Made by a program: the position numbers and the translations under genes. Source: a virus. Taken from it: 39,405 nt of DNA. The stretch is from the IMG/VR virus record IMGVR_UViG_3300048834_000158, positions 1 to 39,405 of that record; one strand, 5' to 3'. The notes beneath the pieces are model-generated. The model searched no databases and had not been told where the DNA came from. It was given only the letters and a program-made list of their open reading frames with translations. This document shows, piece after piece, positions 8,270 to 16,431 of this stretch. Positions within the stretch are counted from its first letter, which is position 1. The number at the start of each line of letters is the position of its first letter.

Positions 8270-9199
8270 TTACGCGTCGGTGCTGGCGGTGATGTTGGTC
8301 TGCATGCCGACCTCGCCCGCGTTGTTCACGATCGAGATCGGTTGATGAAAGACCATCGCCGCGCCCACGAACGCCTCGGTGATGTTCGCGGCGTTGTCCG
8401 CCAGGCGTGCGTAGATGTTCGGCCCCTGCGTGCCCGTGGTGGACGCGTGCGCGGTCACGATCACATCCGAGGCGTTCCTGTTGCGCATGATCGCCGGATG
8501 ATCGCCGCGGCCGTACACGGTGAGGTTCGACGCCGCCGCGGTGTTCTCGATGCAGGCCGCCGAGAAGTTCCCGTCGACGAACCGAGGTACGATCGTCACA
8601 TCGTCTGCGCCCGCGATCGTGACCCAAGACGCCGCCCCCGCATCGGTGGCTCCGCGGTGCACATGATCGAGGATCAGCATGCGATCCGCGTTGGCGTCCG
8701 CGTCGATCCAGTCGACCGTCTGATAGGAGCCGGTGGTGTCGCGCGTCTCGCAACCGATCATGCAGAAGTCGGCCGCGTTGACGTCGATCGGGCCGGTGAG
8801 CGCGTCGATGCCAGCCACGAACAGCAGGTTCTGCATCGTGATGTTCGCCGCGTCGATGTCGATGTCGGCACCGACCGCAGTCGTGAACGTGAAGGTCGGC
8901 CGGTTGGATCCGTTGCCCAAACCGATGATGGTGACGCCGGTCTTGTCGAGCGCGATGCCGGCGGCGGCCGTGATGGATTCGGCGTGGCCCGCCTTGATCA
9001 TCACGATGTCGCCACGGCTCGACACGCAGCGCGCGATCGCCTGCGCCAGCGTCGAGAACGGGCTGTTGAAGGTGCCGGCGCCGGTCGAGCCGCCCGCCGA
9101 GTGCACCCAGAAGACTTGACCGGGGTAGCTGTTGAGGACGGGCATGTTCTGGACGGTCAGGCCGCCCATGAAACCGCCGGGGAACGAGGATTGAGGCAT
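8270..9199 (-). CDS. beta-helix-like virion protein next to coat
   Basis: A 309-residue protein from ATG 9199, chosen because GGAG lies nine bases upstream; an ATG at 9214 lacks a ribosome-binding site. After a proline/glycine-rich start it shows repeating short strands typical of a right-handed parallel beta-helix: ITAAAGIALDKTGVTIIGLG, FTFTTAVGADIDIDAANITM, NLLFVAG, DDVTIVPRFVDG, SNLTVYGRG, SDVIVTAHAS. It is transcribed directly after the coat gene and ends before hairpin 8232-8260. Its position favours a capsid decoration or head-fibre protein; a tail appendage or polysaccharide-binding protein is the alternative. Confidence 0.6.
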   Translation of the reverse strand: MPQSSFPGGFMGGLTVQNMPVLNSYPGQVFWVHSAGGSTGAGTFNSPFSTLAQAIARCVSSRGDIVMIKAGHAESITAAAGIALDKTGVTIIGLGNGSNRPTFTFTTAVGADIDIDAANITMQNLLFVAGIDALTGPIDVNAADFCMIGCETRDTTGSYQTVDWIDADANADRMLILDHVHRGATDAGAASWVTIAGADDVTIVPRFVDGNFSAACIENTAAASNLTVYGRGDHPAIMRNRNASDVIVTAHASTTGTQGPNIYARLADNAANITEAFVGAAMVFHQPISIVNNAGEVGMQTNITASTDA

Positions 9200-9269
9200 G
9201 ATGAAAGTCTCCATGATCTGGAACCGTGCGGACCTTGCCGGGGAGGCCGCAACCCCTCACAACGAAAGT

Positions 9270-9293
9270 GGCGACCCCACTGAAGGAGCCGCC
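9270..9293 (-). terminator. hairpin between coat and beta-helix genes
   Basis: On the minus strand GGCGGCTCC pairs with GGGGTCGCC (9 bp with two G-U pairs) around a 6-base loop, about 30 bases after the coat stop, followed by a moderately U-rich run (ACTTTCGTTG). It resembles a leaky intrinsic terminator that would keep coat mRNA more abundant than the genes that follow. Confidence 0.45.
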
Positions 9294-9323
9294 CCTTGAT
9301 TCAGGCGATGCTGTCTGCCTGGA

Positions 9324-10244
9324 TTACGAGCCGCCGGTGGAGCCGTAGACGCCGCGGAAGTCGGACCAGCCGAAGCTGTACCGCTCGCGGGCCTTGTAGC
9401 GCATGTTCCCGGTCTCGAAATCGCCCTCGACGCCGCGCTGGATGGCGATGCGCTTCAGGTGCTTGAGGCCGTCCGGAACGTCGGTCTTGATGAACCAGGC
9501 GTTGGTGTCGGTCAGGCGCTGGTTGACGCTGAACCCGCCCGGCAGCATGCCCATCTTCTTCAGGGCATTGATGTCGTTGTCCGCCGTACCCGGGCGGAAG
9601 TCCGAGAACAGCAGCCGCTGCGCGACGAACTGCAGTTGCGGCGGCACGATCAGCCGCACGCCGGAGGCAGCGATCGGAATACCGCGGTCGTCGACGAAGT
9701 TGCTGATGGCGACCAGCGCATCCTCGAGCGTCGCTTCCGACAGGTCGGCCATGGTCGTCGGCCGGTTGGACAGCGACCCCCCGTTGTAGAGCGGGTGATC
9801 GGTCGCAAGCAGCTTCTTGCCGTCGCCGCCGACATAGCTCACGTTGTCGGCATAGTTCAGGATGTTCGCGCCCTTGACCTCCTTGGTGTGCTGCATGGAC
9901 CGTGCGAGCGCCTTGCTGAACTTCTGCGCGATGTTGCCGTACAGGCCGTCCTCGACGGCTTCCTCGGTGATGGCGAACGCCAAGGCGATCGTCTCGTGCA
10001 CGTACCGCGAGACGTAGGACTCGCCGCCGCCGTCGTACGTCACACCCTGACCTTCGGGCTTGACTGCGGCAGCGCCGAGGCCCGCCATCAGCACGTCCTC
10101 TTCGTACGCCTTGTCCGAAGACTCCACGTCGAAGATGTCGCGCCACTGCTCGGGATAGCGCTTGTACTCCAGACCAAACACGGCGTTCAGGCCCTTCTGC
10201 AGTTGCTTTCGGAACTGAGCGCGATTCATAACGCTTGCAGGCAT
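9324..10244 (-). CDS. major capsid protein (HK97-fold, Mu-type major head subunit family)
   Basis: A 306-residue protein starting MPASVMNRAQFRKQLQ with AGGAG nine bases upstream. The order of segments matches Mu-type major head proteins: a helical N-arm, YEEDVLMAGLG, SYVSRYVHETIALAFAITEE (long backbone helix region), ARSMQHTKEVKGANILN, LLATDHPLYNGG, SNRPTTMADLSEATLEDAL, ASGVRLIVPPQLQFVAQRL and a late GMLPGGFSVN segment. Length is near that of Mu gpT. No protease gene was seen nearby. It follows scaffold, a small structural gene and the 10301-10870 gene, and is flanked downstream by hairpin 9270-9293. It probably folds with help from the GroES-like protein (inference). Confidence 0.85.
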   Translation of the reverse strand: MPASVMNRAQFRKQLQKGLNAVFGLEYKRYPEQWRDIFDVESSDKAYEEDVLMAGLGAAAVKPEGQGVTYDGGGESYVSRYVHETIALAFAITEEAVEDGLYGNIAQKFSKALARSMQHTKEVKGANILNYADNVSYVGGDGKKLLATDHPLYNGGSLSNRPTTMADLSEATLEDALVAISNFVDDRGIPIAASGVRLIVPPQLQFVAQRLLFSDFRPGTADNDINALKKMGMLPGGFSVNQRLTDTNAWFIKTDVPDGLKHLKRIAIQRGVEGDFETGNMRYKARERYSFGWSDFRGVYGSTGGS

Positions 10245-10300
10245 GGTGATGCTCTCCTATTCGATGCGATGAACTACTGCCACTCGCGATCAGTTGAGGG

Positions 10301-10870
10301 TTAGACGCCCGGGGTGGCCGGCTCGTCGGTGTTGAACTCGTGCTCCCAGATCTGCACTTCGAGCACGGCGTATTGCGCGACTTCGTTGTCGACTGCCTTG
10401 TCGAAGCCCAGGATGCGGAAGCCAGCTGCGGTGTTTGCCATGGTCCCGCTCAGGTAGGCGCCGCTGTTGCCGGTGAGGTCCGAGCCTGTGCCGGCGACGT
10501 GGTCGGCGAGGTTGCCGACGTTGGTCTGTGCAGGCGTCCCACCAGAACGAACCTTGAAGACGATGCTCGGGTCGTCGTAGACCAGGGCCTTTGCGTTGAT
10601 GCTGCCCGAGGTTGCGCCGGGAGCAGTCCAGCGCGACTCGAAGCGAGGCGTGCCGTCCGAGTCGACCCACGAGCAGCCGGCAAAGATGCCGAGGATGCGA
10701 TCGCCGGCGGCGGCAAGCTGGATCGTGCCATCGGCGGCGAGTTTCACCGGATCGCCCTTGTAGATCTTGGTGGCGTAGCTGTAGAGGATCTCGCGCTCCG
10801 ACGCGCGGATGACCCCGCCAGCCAGGTGACGCGACGGCGCGAAGCCGAAGTAGTTGGCCGAGTTCGCCAT
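10301..10870 (-). CDS. head decoration-like / structural protein
   Basis: A 189-residue protein starting MANSANYFGFAPSRHLAGG. The short-strand pattern (YKGDPVKLAADGTIQLAAAGDRILGIFAGCSWVD) and later EVAQYAVLEVQIWEHEFN resemble small beta-barrel proteins encoded just before phage coat genes. Ser/Thr/Gly-rich loops and absence of a signal peptide or membrane helix fit a virion protein. It lies between the scaffold-side gene and the coat gene in the capsid cluster. Decoration is the best guess; a minor head protein is possible. Confidence 0.6.
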   Translation of the reverse strand: MANSANYFGFAPSRHLAGGVIRASEREILYSYATKIYKGDPVKLAADGTIQLAAAGDRILGIFAGCSWVDSDGTPRFESRWTAPGATSGSINAKALVYDDPSIVFKVRSGGTPAQTNVGNLADHVAGTGSDLTGNSGAYLSGTMANTAAGFRILGFDKAVDNEVAQYAVLEVQIWEHEFNTDEPATPGV

Positions 10871-10905
10871 GAGATGAAACTCCTATCGAGGATGAAAAAA
10901 GGTGG

Positions 10906-11421
10906 TCACTCGTCGTCTGCGACGACCGGCGTGCGAGGCTTGCCCACCGTGACGGCAGTCTTTCGAGTGTGTTGGCGCAACTGGTCCGCAGGAATGTGCT
11001 TGTTCAGATCCTGCTCGATGGCCATGTTCAAGCGCTTGTTGGCCAAGTCGATGACTTCCGCGCGCCTTTGCGCCCGTTCGATCGGCATTTCGCACAGGAT
11101 GCGGTCGCGGTCGACGATGACGTTGGTGCCATTGCGACTCTGCACCGCGTACCCGCACGCTTCCGCGTCCGGAACGGTGTCTGCTGGCCGGGGCCGCCAG
11201 CCCTCCGCGAAGCGCTTCATCACGTTCGCGTTGTCCGCTTGTGAGTGCAGGTCGATCCGCACCCAACGCTGCGCATGACCCGGACGAGGCTCCGGATCGA
11301 TGCGCCCCTCCACCCACTCGTCTTCCTCCACGCGGCTCGCGGGGTGTACGCCCTCCTGGGCACGCGTCGCGTGTGCATAGTCTGAAAGCCTGTCGCGCTT
11401 CAAATCGCTGGTCTTGCTCAT
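10906..11421 (-). CDS. conserved-type structural/assembly protein, hypothetical
   Basis: A 171-residue, highly charged protein starting MSKTSDLKRDRLSDY. It is mainly polar with one ordered-looking stretch in the middle: NVMKRFAEGWRPRPADTVP, GYAVQSRNGTNVIVDRDRILCEMP, then the helix ERAQRRAEVIDLANKRLNMAIEQDLNKH (split here across its length only by eye). The Lys/Arg-rich C-terminus could bind DNA. It sits between scaffold and the decoration-like gene. I do not recognise the family; a minor capsid or scaffold partner is plausible from context. Confidence 0.6.
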   Translation of the reverse strand: MSKTSDLKRDRLSDYAHATRAQEGVHPASRVEEDEWVEGRIDPEPRPGHAQRWVRIDLHSQADNANVMKRFAEGWRPRPADTVPDAEACGYAVQSRNGTNVIVDRDRILCEMPIERAQRRAEVIDLANKRLNMAIEQDLNKHIPADQLRQHTRKTAVTVGKPRTPVVADDE

Positions 11422-11441
11422 GTCTGGTATCGCTCCGAGGG

Positions 11442-12506
11442 TTAGCCGCGCTGGTAGGCCAGCACGTGCTCGCGGTTGTTGGGGTCGAGCTTCAGGCTGC
11501 GCATCATTCGGACGTCATCCGCCGAAAGGCGCACCACGCGCTGCTGCCCGCTGGAGCCGGACTGCTGACGCTGTCCGCCGGTGGCGGCGCCGGTCGCAGG
11601 TGCCACGTGAGATCCGGCATTGCCGCTTGGCGAGGAATCGCCAGGACGCTTCACGCCTGACTTCTTGAGCCGGCGATCGAGTTCGGTGAAGTAGTCGGGG
11701 TCTTCAGGTCGGTAGCCCTTGCCCCACAGTTCGCGATCGATCTCGCGCGCTTTGGCGGTGGCTTCCTCGTGGCCGGGCTGGCCATACCAGCCGGCGTTGC
11801 GCTGGCTCCACGCCACGATGTTCGGATGCGGTTGCTGCGGGGCCTGTGCGCGAGGCTGCTGTTGCGTCGCCTGCTGCGACGGCGGCTGCCCTGCCGGCTG
11901 CTGGCCTTGCTGCTGCTGGCGCTGACGATGCGCGGCAAGCGTCGCCTCCGCGACGCGCACATTGAAGTCGAGTTGTCGAACTTCTTCGTCGGCCGCCTCT
12001 TCCGCGTCGACGTCGCCTTCGACCTTGGCCTGGCGGCGCTTGTCCTTCGCTTCCTTCAACTTCTCGCGCATCGCCACCAGTTCAGGCGGCTCGCCTGTCG
12101 GCGCCCCGGTCGTCGGTGCTGGGGTCGCACGCTGGCGTAGCTGCTCGACTTCGGTGCGCAGCGTCGTCACTTCCTGGTCGATCTCGCCTCGCAACCGAGA
12201 TTCGACTTCTTGCTCGACGACTCGCCGCTGACGCAGCAGCCTGCGCTTCATCGACTCGGACAGCTTGCTGTCGTCGTCCGGGTCTTCGTTCTCTTCCTCG
12301 GATGCTGGAGGCTGCGGCGCAGGATCGGGATCTTCGAGTTCCATCCCTGGAACCTCGATCGTGTCGGATGCAGAAAGCAGGTCTGCGAATCCGTCGTCGA
12401 TCTCGCCCGTGCCGTCGGTTTGCTTGCCAGCCTCGTTCTGCGATGGGTCAAGCACATCGTCGTCCAGCGAACCGTCGAGGTTCGCGAACGTGGTTTCGTC
12501 TGCCAT
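11442..12506 (-). CDS. scaffolding protein
   Basis: A 354-residue protein. It has an acidic disordered N-terminus (MADETTFANLDGSLDDD), a long coiled-coil core with alternating charges (residues about 85-190, for example RRLLRQRRVVEQEVESRL), a Gln/Pro-rich linker (HRQRQQQQGQQPAGQPPSQ), and a basic C-terminal helical end (LSADDVRMMRSLKLDP). Acidic plus coiled-coil composition, the position between portal and coat, and a basic C-terminus that can dock on coat are all typical of P22-type scaffolds. It is transcribed after hairpin 12544-12574, which separates it from the portal/GroES-like genes. Confidence 0.75.
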   Translation of the reverse strand: MADETTFANLDGSLDDDVLDPSQNEAGKQTDGTGEIDDGFADLLSASDTIEVPGMELEDPDPAPQPPASEEENEDPDDDSKLSESMKRRLLRQRRVVEQEVESRLRGEIDQEVTTLRTEVEQLRQRATPAPTTGAPTGEPPELVAMREKLKEAKDKRRQAKVEGDVDAEEAADEEVRQLDFNVRVAEATLAAHRQRQQQQGQQPAGQPPSQQATQQQPRAQAPQQPHPNIVAWSQRNAGWYGQPGHEEATAKAREIDRELWGKGYRPEDPDYFTELDRRLKKSGVKRPGDSSPSGNAGSHVAPATGAATGGQRQQSGSSGQQRVVRLSADDVRMMRSLKLDPNNREHVLAYQRG

Positions 12507-12543
12507 GTTTGTGGGGCCTTTCGTTGCCGGCCCACCAAAAGCA

Positions 12544-12574
12544 AACGGCCCCGGGATTTCTCCACGGGGCCGTT
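12544..12574 (-). terminator. terminator-like hairpin between GroES-like and scaffold genes
   Basis: On the minus strand AACGGCCCCG pairs perfectly with CGGGGCCGTT (10 bp) around an 11-base loop, followed by a U-rich run TTGCTTTTGG. This is a good intrinsic terminator shape in the middle of the late operon. It should be partly bypassed or antiterminated, or the scaffold/coat genes have their own promoter. A second short hairpin (GGGCC/GGCCC) follows just before the scaffold start. Confidence 0.55.
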
Positions 12575-12606
12575 CGGCGATCGACCGGCGATGTCGATGT
12601 GATGGG

Positions 12607-13023
12607 TTAGGCGTAGATCTTCAGCGCGTAGGGATCCGCGAGAACGCCCTGGATCTGATCGTCATCCACCATGAGCAGGCGCACATCCTTGTGCGTCATG
12701 CGCTGGCCGACGTAGCGGCCGTAGACGACCCAATCGCCGACTTTGATGTCCCACTTGCCGCCGAACTTGTCGGACTGGCCTGCCAGCGGGCCGAGCGCGA
12801 TCACTTGGCCAACGTAGTTCAGATGGCTTTCGGCGTCTTGCGCCTGTCCGGGCAGGTGAATCCCGCCGGCCGACATGCGCTTCGGAGGGCGCGGGCGCAG
12901 CAGCACGCGCCACAGCGTCGGCCGCGGCGCATCCTTGAGCCGGGCTGCCAGTTGCTCATCGGTCAGGTAGTCGTCGCCTTCGGCTTCGGCCCACCCGTGC
13001 TTGTCTATGAAATCGTCGCTCAT
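12607..13023 (-). CDS. GroES-like (Cpn10) co-chaperonin
   Basis: A 138-residue protein whose residues 38-130 follow the chaperonin-10 pattern: WRVLLRPRPPKRMSAGGIHLP (first strand, then the mobile-loop region ending SAGGIHLP), GQVIALGPL (strand), KVGDWVVYGRY (the VGD turn typical of Cpn10), and VRLLMVDDDQIQGVL (C-terminal strands). Phage Cpn10 relatives such as T4 gp31 replace host GroES so that GroEL can fold the large coat protein. A ~37-residue acidic N-terminal extension is unusual. It is coupled to the 13020-13226 gene by ATGA, and lies between portal and scaffold, exactly where a capsid-folding helper would be expected. Confidence 0.75.
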   Translation of the reverse strand: MSDDFIDKHGWAEAEGDDYLTDEQLAARLKDAPRPTLWRVLLRPRPPKRMSAGGIHLPGQAQDAESHLNYVGQVIALGPLAGQSDKFGGKWDIKVGDWVVYGRYVGQRMTHKDVRLLMVDDDQIQGVLADPYALKIYA

Positions 13024-13226
13024 TGGTCGTCGTCTTCGTCTTTTGAGATGTCGTCGATCAAGGCACGCAGATCGGAGACGGCGTCGCGGCGGCCCTGATT
13101 GACGCCACAGCGACGCTTGTAATCCTCCATGCTGCTCGCCTTCCCCTTGCCGAGTTCTTCATCGGCCTCGGCAATCTTCTTGGCCTGAATCGCTTCAAAC
13201 CGTCGAAGGAGATCCCTGACATGCAT
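13020..13226 (-). CDS. small helical protein, hypothetical
   Basis: A 68-residue, mostly helical and charged protein (MHVRDLLRRFEAIQAKK, ending DDISKDEDDDQ). Its ATG at 13226 overlaps the portal stop by one base (TAATG) and its stop overlaps the GroES-like start as ATGA, so expression is tied to both. One Cys and no membrane segment. It could be a small portal or scaffold partner, but nothing in the sequence proves a role. Confidence 0.65.
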   Translation of the reverse strand: MHVRDLLRRFEAIQAKKIAEADEELGKGKASSMEDYKRRCGVNQGRRDAVSDLRALIDDISKDEDDDQ

Positions 13227-15778
13227 TACGAAGTCTGCACTTCAACAAGCGGGGCTCGCGGCTGGTTCTGCTGTTGACCGGCCGCACGCGTGCGCATGAT
13301 CACTTCCAGGGTGCGTTGTAGATCCAACTTGAGTTCTTGAGAGGCTTGAACCAGCATGCGCGGATCGACGCCGGTCACGCCGTTCTGGTCGATGACGGCC
13401 TGCGCGGCCTCCAGTTGCCGCGCCTCCTGCTCCTGCTGCTGCTCGGCCTGAAACGCGGCATCCTTGCGCCGCTGCTCGGCTTCCGCGATCTTGTCCTTGC
13501 GGGCGATGTCGGCCTCGACGAGTTTGTCCTTGCGCTGGCTGTCGGCCTGCGCTTGCGCGGCGGCCGGGTCGACTTGCTGCGCCTGCTGCGCAGCAATCTG
13601 CGCCTGCATCATCTGGATGGCCTGCGCCGCTCGTACCGCGATCGCATTCTCGATCTCCGGTGGAACCGGCTGCGCGTCCTTGGCGCTCGGATCCGGAAGC
13701 TGCACGCCAAGCATGGCGCCCATCTCGAGGCGGTACTTCAGCGCGATGTGCTCGGCCATGTGCGCGACGAGTACAGGAACGATCTGCTTGCCGGTCGGCG
13801 TGCCCTGAAACTGCTGCACCTGGTTCATGTGCACGATCAGATGCGCGTCGTGCGCCTGCTGCAGGAACGCCCTGAACGGCTTGCCGTGCAGCACCAGTTG
13901 CCCCTCGGACACTGGATCCTTCGGCTGAATGTCGTCCGGGTCGATCAGAAGAGATTCCAAGTCCGGCGTCTTCAGCGCTTGGTGCATGCGCTTGTGCGCC
14001 TCGTACTGGTCGTAGAGCCCGGGTGCCGACTGCGCCAGCTGCAGACTGGCTTGCGAGATGGCAATGCGCTGCGTCGAACTGAAGATGTTGGGGTCGCTCA
14101 CCGGGGAGACGTCGACGCGATCGTCGAAGTCCTGCGCGAGCGCCGTCTTGCTGGACCTCCCGTGCACATACGGGTAGCCCTCGACCGGGATGTGCTCGCC
14201 ATTCAGTTCGGCGCGCAGCTTGAACTCCTCGCCCGCTGCCCGGTGCAGCCTGCGATGAATCCCGGTGTAAACTTTGCTCCCCTGCTCGATGCGGGCGACC
14301 GTTGTTCCGACCGGCACGTTGTTCGTGCCCTCGCCCACCATTGCTTCAGTCGTCGACGCAAAACGCTGGCCAGCCTCGGTCAGAAGGCCAAGCACTGCCG
14401 GCATGGATGCGCTCGGCTCCTTGAATGGCGGCGTGTAGAAGCCCTTCGTCAGTTCTTCGGCAGAGCAATCGACGTCCTTCCACTTGCCCATCTCGAGCAC
14501 GATTTCCCCATTCTTCATGGAGACGTCCTTGCTCTTGAATCCGCCCTGGAAGTTCGCGAACCCGGCCGCATCAAGGAATGCACGCAGGGTTCCGGTCGCC
14601 GCCTCGCTCAAGCCGCCGATCGCGTGGAAAAGCCCGAAGCCGTAATAGCCCAAGCCGGGCAGGTAGCGGTAATGCGTGAACCAACGCCGGCGGTTGCGGT
14701 CACGGTCGGCTTCCTTCCAGTTGCGGTAGATGGCCATGACCTGCCCGGACTCGCGCTCGACCGTGACCGTATACGGCCACGCGATGTCTGCGTACTCGCC
14801 TCCCTGATCGATCCCAGGAACGATGATCTCGCAATGGCACTCGACCATCTCGTGATCTGACTCGAAGATCATGCTGCTTGGCTCGGCATCGTCCGCCTTG
14901 TCCGACAGCGTCGTCTCTTGCTTTGGCGCTGGCACGGAAATCGCGACATCGACGTACAGCTTGCGCCTCTGCATCTTGAGCAGTTCGTTGTGCGACAGGG
15001 TAAAGCGGTGCGTCTGGCGAGGTTCCTCGTTCGTCTGCGCGCCGTAGGGCACGATGATGTTGTCGGCCTTGATGAAGCGCGAGTAGAGGCGCTTGCGCAT
15101 GCGGTCGAAGTAGGACTTCTTGAACGCCGAGCCTGAGAACGGCAGGTAGAACAGCATCTGGTCGACGTCCCAGAAGTAGGAGTCGTCCAGCGTGACGATC
15201 TGCCAGTTCATGAAATCTGCGACGCGGTCGGCCTGCTCCTGCAGTTCCTTGGTGATGCGCGTGCCCAGCGGTACGCACTTGACCGGCCCCGAGCTCGGAA
15301 ACAGTTCCTCCAGCGCACGCGCTTGGAACTGTACGGCAGCCTCGACGAGCATCGGGTGCACGACTCGCGAAGCGCCGGCGATGCTCAAGTCTTTGCTTGG
15401 CTCCCGCTGATCTATGATCCCTGCCTTCTGCAGGCCTTGCTCCAGCCGATCCCACCACGGCTTGCGCGATTCTTCATCTGCCTCGACCCATTCGATCACC
15501 TGCTGGCCGATCCTGTTGAGATCGCTCGAGGTCATGCGCAGCGCAAGGTTCTCTGCGTGCTCCGGCGGCTGCTGCGGCGCGGCCTCTTCGATCGGGGCCC
15601 CGTCGAGCATGATTTCCAGCCCGCCGTCTTCGAGCGGAGTCATGCGCATGCCGTCGGCCGTATCCCACGGCGACTCTGGCGCGATCATCTCGGAGTACAG
15701 ATCCTGCGGTGCGTCCGGGCGAGCGTCGTCCTCGCCCAGGACTCGCTCGTTCCTGTGCGCACGTGAAGATCCGGCCAT
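13226..15778 (-). CDS. portal protein (P22-like)
   Basis: An 850-residue protein. The start region is acidic and disordered; from about residue 85 the sequence matches P22-type portals: ESRKPWWDRLEQGL, VVHPMLVEAAVQFQARALEELFPSSGPVK, the DDSYFWDVDQMLFYLPFSGSAFKK region of the stem and wing, ADNIIVPYGA, WFTHYRYLPGLGYYGFG, and GGLSEAATGTLRAFLDAAGFANFQG of the crown. The last ~150 residues are a Gln/Ala/Lys-rich coiled coil, equivalent to the long C-terminal barrel of P22 portal. It forms the dodecameric DNA channel. It follows terminase and two small genes, and its stop overlaps the next start. Confidence 0.85.
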   Translation of the reverse strand: MAGSSRAHRNERVLGEDDARPDAPQDLYSEMIAPESPWDTADGMRMTPLEDGGLEIMLDGAPIEEAAPQQPPEHAENLALRMTSSDLNRIGQQVIEWVEADEESRKPWWDRLEQGLQKAGIIDQREPSKDLSIAGASRVVHPMLVEAAVQFQARALEELFPSSGPVKCVPLGTRITKELQEQADRVADFMNWQIVTLDDSYFWDVDQMLFYLPFSGSAFKKSYFDRMRKRLYSRFIKADNIIVPYGAQTNEEPRQTHRFTLSHNELLKMQRRKLYVDVAISVPAPKQETTLSDKADDAEPSSMIFESDHEMVECHCEIIVPGIDQGGEYADIAWPYTVTVERESGQVMAIYRNWKEADRDRNRRRWFTHYRYLPGLGYYGFGLFHAIGGLSEAATGTLRAFLDAAGFANFQGGFKSKDVSMKNGEIVLEMGKWKDVDCSAEELTKGFYTPPFKEPSASMPAVLGLLTEAGQRFASTTEAMVGEGTNNVPVGTTVARIEQGSKVYTGIHRRLHRAAGEEFKLRAELNGEHIPVEGYPYVHGRSSKTALAQDFDDRVDVSPVSDPNIFSSTQRIAISQASLQLAQSAPGLYDQYEAHKRMHQALKTPDLESLLIDPDDIQPKDPVSEGQLVLHGKPFRAFLQQAHDAHLIVHMNQVQQFQGTPTGKQIVPVLVAHMAEHIALKYRLEMGAMLGVQLPDPSAKDAQPVPPEIENAIAVRAAQAIQMMQAQIAAQQAQQVDPAAAQAQADSQRKDKLVEADIARKDKIAEAEQRRKDAAFQAEQQQEQEARQLEAAQAVIDQNGVTGVDPRMLVQASQELKLDLQRTLEVIMRTRAAGQQQNQPRAPLVEVQTS

Positions 15779-15781
15779 GGT

Positions 15782-16168
15782 CTAGTCGATGCTCCGAGAG
15801 GGGACGCCTTCCGCTTTCTGCGGAAGTCCTGCTACGTCGATTTGTCCGTCCGAGTCGACAAGCGCCGCGCGCATGCGCAGGATCACTTGCCCGTCGTCCT
15901 CGGTGACTAAGAATGGTTCGCGGCGCCAGATGACGCCGACGTCCGTGCGGTTGCCCAACGCGCGCTTGGCCTGCACGAAGTGCTCGAGCATGGCGGTGAG
16001 AAGCCGGACCTCCGCGCGGGCGCCGCGGGCGCGGAGCGCGTAGGTGCGCGACGAGATCTTGCCTGTCCACACCGGGCTCATGTGCTGGCGGTCCATCGAT
16101 CCGCTGTACGGAAACAGCGCCTCGATCTCATCGCGCAGGTGTTGGCAGGTCAGGATCTCGTCCGGCAT
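15782..16168 (-). CDS. hypothetical protein between terminase and portal
   Basis: A 128-residue protein from the ATG at 16168 (MPDEILTCQHLRDEI); a longer form from 16261 overlaps the upstream gene and is arginine-rich, so it was rejected. Segments ALFPYSGSMDRQHMSPVW, RTYALRARGARAEVRLLTAMLEHFVQAKRA and ILRMRAALVDSDGQID look like a helix-plus-sheet domain. It ends three bases before the portal start. A packaging or connector accessory role is possible from position; I do not recognise the family. Confidence 0.6.
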   Translation of the reverse strand: MPDEILTCQHLRDEIEALFPYSGSMDRQHMSPVWTGKISSRTYALRARGARAEVRLLTAMLEHFVQAKRALGNRTDVGVIWRREPFLVTEDDGQVILRMRAALVDSDGQIDVAGLPQKAEGVPSRSID

Positions 16169-16173
16169 TGTGA

Positions 16174-16431
16174 TCACAGGTCCGGTGAAAGTCGCATCCG
16201 CGTGGCGTAGGCGATCTCGGCGCGGCGCTGCGGCGTGTCTGCCACCTCGTATGCGCGCCACGCGTCGCTCAAGCCGCCGGCGTCGATGAACTGCAGCATG
16301 AGCCCGGCCTGCGCGAGCAGATCGTCGTACAGAATGACCTCGGGCTGCGGTGGTGCCGGGATGTCTTCCAGCGCGATCGCGTCAGGTTCCGTATCCAAGT
16401 CTGATCTCTCGCCTCGGTTCTTCGGGTTCAT
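16174..16431 (-). CDS. small acidic protein, hypothetical
   Basis: An 85-residue protein from ATG 16431 (MNPKNRGERSD), overlapping the terminase end by 50 bases in another frame. A TTG at 16446 would add five residues. The first half is acidic and proline-rich; the second half is helical (EVILYDDLLAQAGLMLQFIDAGG, then DAWRAYEVADTPQRRAEI). It ends five bases before the next start. A long overlap with an essential gene plus tight spacing favours a real gene, but no role can be given. Confidence 0.55.
   Translation of the reverse strand: MNPKNRGERSDLDTEPDAIALEDIPAPPQPEVILYDDLLAQAGLMLQFIDAGGLSDAWRAYEVADTPQRRAEIAYATRMRLSPDL

Noticed and set aside
7475-9283. 602-residue plus-strand frame opposite adaptor and beta-helix genes
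   Set aside because: Arg/Val/Asp-rich antisense frame without domains; the opposite strand carries coupled genes with good starts.
13337-14860. 507-residue plus-strand frame opposite the portal gene
   Set aside because: Leu/Arg-rich shadow of the portal gene caused by high GC; no ribosome-binding site or recognisable domain, and the minus-strand portal is unmistakable.
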